Shown here piece by piece: positions 61,659-64,000 of a stretch of DNA of 64,000 nucleotides. The notes under the pieces are model-generated. The model made no database searches. It was not told the origin of the DNA and saw only the letters and a list, made by a program, of their open reading frames with translations. The stretch spans positions 62,001 to 126,000 of the forward strand of contig CP017950.1 of the NCBI GenBank assembly GCA_002838205.1. Reading direction: 5' to 3'. This DNA is from Tenericutes bacterium MZ-XQ (GTDB lineage Bacteria > Bacillota_I > Bacilli_A > Acholeplasmatales > Acholeplasmataceae). Position 1 is the stretch's first letter. Each line of letters begins with the position of its first letter. The position numbers and the translations under genes are program-made.

Positions 61659-62576
61659 ATGTCTAAACCAAAGAATCAAATGCGTTATCTTAATGTAAAT
61701 AGATATCTACTTCATAAACAATCAACAATCAGTGAAGATGTCTTTGAATTAGAGAAAAAAATGAAAAGTATATTGGATCAAAAAATTTCAGGGATAAGTT
61801 TCAGTCCTTATTTGGAAGGGCAAGATCCAAGTGTGAAATCCATCATTTCTCACGAGCAAATAGCTGATCGCTTAGAAATTATTAGACCTTATACACATTG
61901 GGTTAGAACTTTCTCAGCAACAAATGGAAATGAAGAAGTTCCAAGAATCGCTCATGAAAAAAATCTAAAAACACTCGTGGGTGCTTGGATCGATAGCGAT
62001 GAAGAAAACAATGAACTTGAAATCAATAACATCATAGAAATCGCTAAAAATGGACATGCAGATTTGATTGCGATTGGTAATGAGGTTTTGCTTAGAGAAG
62101 ATTTAGAAGTTGAACAACTTATAGATTATATCAAAAGAGTAAAAGCTGCTGTACCACATGTTCCAGTAGGATATGTAGATGCTTATTACATGTTTGTGAA
62201 TTATCCAGAAATTGTAGATGCATGTGATGTTATATTTGCGAACTGTTATCCTTTTTGGGAACATTGCGCACTTGATATTTCAGTAGAATACATGAAAAAA
62301 ATGTATGAACTTGCTGTTAAACATGCAAAAGGAAAACCTGTTGTGATTAGCGAAACAGGTTGGCCAACAAAAGGTGAACAATATGGAGGAGCTGTTCCTT
62401 CATATGAGAATGCCATGAGATATTTTATTAACACCTATGAGTGGGCTAATCAAGAAAACATCCACCTATTTTATTTTTCATCATTTGATGAAATATGGAA
62501 GATCAATCACGAAGGCGAATACGGTGCATACTGGGGTCTTTGGGATAAGGACGGCAAATACAAATTTAAAAAATAG
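61659..62576 (+). CDS. GH17-like beta-1,3-glucan-active enzyme (1)
   Basis: 305 residues, (beta/alpha)8 barrel of clan GH-A. Acid/base Glu in LIAIGNEVLLR near residue 145, nucleophile Glu in VISETGWPT near residue 232, substrate region ANCYPFWEH and FYFSSFDEIWK. These are the GH17 signatures. No signal peptide or TM, so it should act in the cytoplasm unless exported otherwise, unusual for a glucanase. AAAGGGG precedes the ATG; a related gene follows 21 bases later. Confidence 0.9.
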   Translation: MSKPKNQMRYLNVNRYLLHKQSTISEDVFELEKKMKSILDQKISGISFSPYLEGQDPSVKSIISHEQIADRLEIIRPYTHWVRTFSATNGNEEVPRIAHEKNLKTLVGAWIDSDEENNELEINNIIEIAKNGHADLIAIGNEVLLREDLEVEQLIDYIKRVKAAVPHVPVGYVDAYYMFVNYPEIVDACDVIFANCYPFWEHCALDISVEYMKKMYELAVKHAKGKPVVISETGWPTKGEQYGGAVPSYENAMRYFINTYEWANQENIHLFYFSSFDEIWKINHEGEYGAYWGLWDKDGKYKFKK

Positions 62577-62597
62577 ATAACAAGAGGGACTTACACG

Positions 62598-63509
62598 ATG
62601 AGTATTACTTATGGAAAAGCTATATGTTATTCTGGATATAGAGAAGGGCAAAACCCTATGGCAAAGCTATATCCTAGTAAAGAAGAAATATATGAAGATT
62701 TAAAAATATTAGAAAAAGATTTTGATTACATTCGTATGTATGATGCATCTTTGTATACATTAAAGACATTAGAAGTCATCAAAGAGAATCAAATGAATCT
62801 GAAGGTTATGCTCACCATGAACTTATTAGGTGAGATTAGCAACCACAACTGTAGTTGGGGTGGTACATATACAGTTTCAGAAATTGCCAACAACATTTTA
62901 AATAACCAAACTGAGTTAGAACAAACTATACGTTATGCTAATATGTTTTCGGATATTGTTTTAGCTGTATCTGCAGGAAATGAAAGCATACCCGAGTGGA
63001 ATGAAAACTTAGTCAGTGCTGGTCGTATTTTATACTTTGTAAAAGAACTCAAAAAACATACAGATGTTCCTGTAACTTACTGTGATAATGTACACTATTG
63101 GAATCGTGAGTTAAGAGAAGTTGCAGAAGAAATTGATTTTATCAGTATTCATTTATATCCAGTTTGGGAAGGTAAAAATGTTTCGGAATCAATTGATCAA
63201 ACCATTGAGGGATATGAGTATATTAAAAAATTATATCCGAATAAACAAGTGGTGATTACAGAAACCGGATGGCCAACTCAATCCAGTAATCATCAGATTC
63301 GTCCGCACGTGGCAAATGAATATAATCAAAAAATATTTAACTCAGTGATTGATCAGTGGTCAGAAAAAAACAAAATCACGTGTTTTTTCTTCGAGGCTTT
63401 TGACGAGACGTGGAAAGGTTCAAATGATCCACAAGAACCAGAAAAGCATTGGGGCTTTTATGGTATTGATAGAAAACCGAAACTGATTAAGCATGAATGT
63501 AATACATAA
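62598..63509 (+). CDS. GH17-like beta-1,3-glucan-active enzyme (2)
   Basis: 303 residues, clearly related to the preceding protein in the C-terminal half. Acid/base Glu in AVSAGNESIPEW near residue 133 and nucleophile in VITETGWPT near residue 219; ISIHLYPVWEG and FFFEAFDETWKG match the partner's YPFW and FDEIW. Both catalytic glutamates are kept. Also lacks a signal peptide. Forms a two-gene unit with its neighbour, possibly arisen by duplication; it could be a transferase rather than a hydrolase. Confidence 0.88.
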   Translation: MSITYGKAICYSGYREGQNPMAKLYPSKEEIYEDLKILEKDFDYIRMYDASLYTLKTLEVIKENQMNLKVMLTMNLLGEISNHNCSWGGTYTVSEIANNILNNQTELEQTIRYANMFSDIVLAVSAGNESIPEWNENLVSAGRILYFVKELKKHTDVPVTYCDNVHYWNRELREVAEEIDFISIHLYPVWEGKNVSESIDQTIEGYEYIKKLYPNKQVVITETGWPTQSSNHQIRPHVANEYNQKIFNSVIDQWSEKNKITCFFFEAFDETWKGSNDPQEPEKHWGFYGIDRKPKLIKHECNT

Positions 63510-63537
63510 TTAATGAATATTTTTTAGATGATTTTCA

Positions 63538-63568
63538 AAGTACTTTATTATATATGAAGTACTTTTTA
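63538..63568 (+). terminator. Probable intrinsic terminator
   Basis: AAAGTACTT/AAGTACTTT arms around a nine-base loop, then TTAATTT; weak T-tract. Confidence 0.5.
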
Positions 63569-63614
63569 ATTTCATCGTTGAAGTGTTCCACCTTTCCTGA
63601 TGAATAAAATGTAG

Positions 63615-63620
63615 TATAAT
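63615..63620 (+). promoter_or_regulatory. -10 element TATAAT
   Basis: Perfect hexamer 36 bases before ATG 63656; no TG extension. Confidence 0.5.
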
Positions 63621-63655
63621 AAAAACAAATATAAAATGAATAGAAAAGAGAGATT

Positions 63656-64000
63656 ATGAAACTTGCGATTTATGATTTTGATGGAACGTATGTAGATGTT
63701 CAAACTGTACCTTTTGTCTTTAAGTTATGGAAAGAGCAAAATAAAGATCAAAAAGTATTTAAAAGATTATATAGAAAACTCATGACTTGGTATGTCTTGT
63801 ACAAATTAAAAATCGGTTGGAATCATGAAACATTTAGAAAAAATGCAATGGCATTAACAATTGATTTGCTTCATAGTTTGAATGAAGAAGAAAGAAATAC
63901 TTTTCTAAAGGATTTATATATAAAACTTCAACCATACATCAATCAAGACTTAAAAGAACAACTCAGTAAAGATCAAAAAGATGGATATCACACTGTGCTA
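63656..64000 (+). CDS. HAD-superfamily hydrolase (3' end outside window)
   Basis: First 115 codons are visible. Motif I YDFDGTYVD is at the N terminus; the following helical region (VFKLWKEQNKDQKVFKRLY) fits the C1 cap of the HAD-IB/SerB-like group. AGAGAG precedes the ATG. Substrate cannot be told from this part. Confidence 0.85.
   Translation, partial: MKLAIYDFDGTYVDVQTVPFVFKLWKEQNKDQKVFKRLYRKLMTWYVLYKLKIGWNHETFRKNAMALTIDLLHSLNEEERNTFLKDLYIKLQPYINQDLKEQLSKDQKDGYHTVL

Noticed and set aside
1-64000. CRISPR arrays, rRNA genes, prophage structural genes
   Set aside because: No regularly spaced short repeats, no rRNA segments and no capsid, terminase or portal-like proteins were seen.

Overview
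The window is AT-rich chromosomal DNA read with the standard code: TGA clearly terminates hprK, whiA, acpS and others. Gene content suggests a Bacillota/Mollicutes-type bacterium, most like the Acholeplasmatales/Izemoplasmatales. The reasons are the hprK-lgt-ppaX-trxB-whiA neighbourhood, a phosphotransferase system with HPr kinase, extended -10 promoters (TGnTATAAT) in front of many genes, strong AGGAGG-type ribosome sites, and CotH, VTC and DUF4956 genes. The lineage is inferred, since there is no rRNA here.

Layout. 0-12.8 kb is housekeeping: the 3' part of uvrA, a membrane protein, hprK, lgt, a PpaX-like phosphatase, trxB, whiA, acpS, a membrane-anchored protein of unknown function, tex and an ABC-F ATPase whose second ATP site has lost every catalytic motif. 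At 12.95-13.13 kb lie tRNA-Ser(GCU) and tRNA-Glu(UUC).

13.1-21.7 kb is an accessory array attached to the tRNA-Glu gene. The tRNA 3' end plus its terminator recurs five times downstream, from a perfect 58-bp copy to degenerate ones, cutting the region into five modules of about 1.2-2.8 kb. Each carries one to four small genes behind a non-coding leader. Three leaders share a pair of dif-like palindromes whose centres are exactly 78 bp apart. Cargo includes an MqsR-like/MqsA-Panacea toxin-antitoxin pair, a HepT/MntA pair, an alpha/alpha-toroid protein, a frameshifted MacB-like membrane protein and an HTH membrane regulator. No integrase is present. This array is my main candidate for an undescribed system.

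21.9-32.1 kb holds three GNAT acetyltransferases (one frameshifted), an aldo/keto reductase, a rhodanese lipoprotein, a serine hydrolase, a two-gene system (a 12-TM McrB-like AAA+ protein with a DUF2357-like zinc-ribbon partner) and a second aldo/keto reductase.

32.4-41 kb is sugar uptake. A PRD regulator with a C-terminal EIIA domain precedes UlaB-like EIIB, UlaA-like EIIC and a two-subunit transketolase; HPr and enzyme I follow on the other strand. With hprK and ppaX this gives a near-complete PTS and HPr(Ser) control circuit.

41.4-50.3 kb has a redox operon (NTF2-like, SDR, frameshifted FAD oxidoreductase, flavodoxin), an M13 peptidase, a second Lgt-family protein, a CPBP protease, TrhO and a small protein. 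50.5-55.7 kb looks rearranged: an IS110-family element with a possible bridge-RNA region, then an ABC importer operon whose permease is cut short against a convergent, also truncated, GDPD-type membrane protein. 55.8-64 kb holds a PfpI-like protein, a CotH lipoprotein kinase, an unidentified polytopic membrane protein, a VTC-domain polymerase, DUF4956, two GH17-like glycosidases without signal peptides, and the start of a HAD hydrolase.
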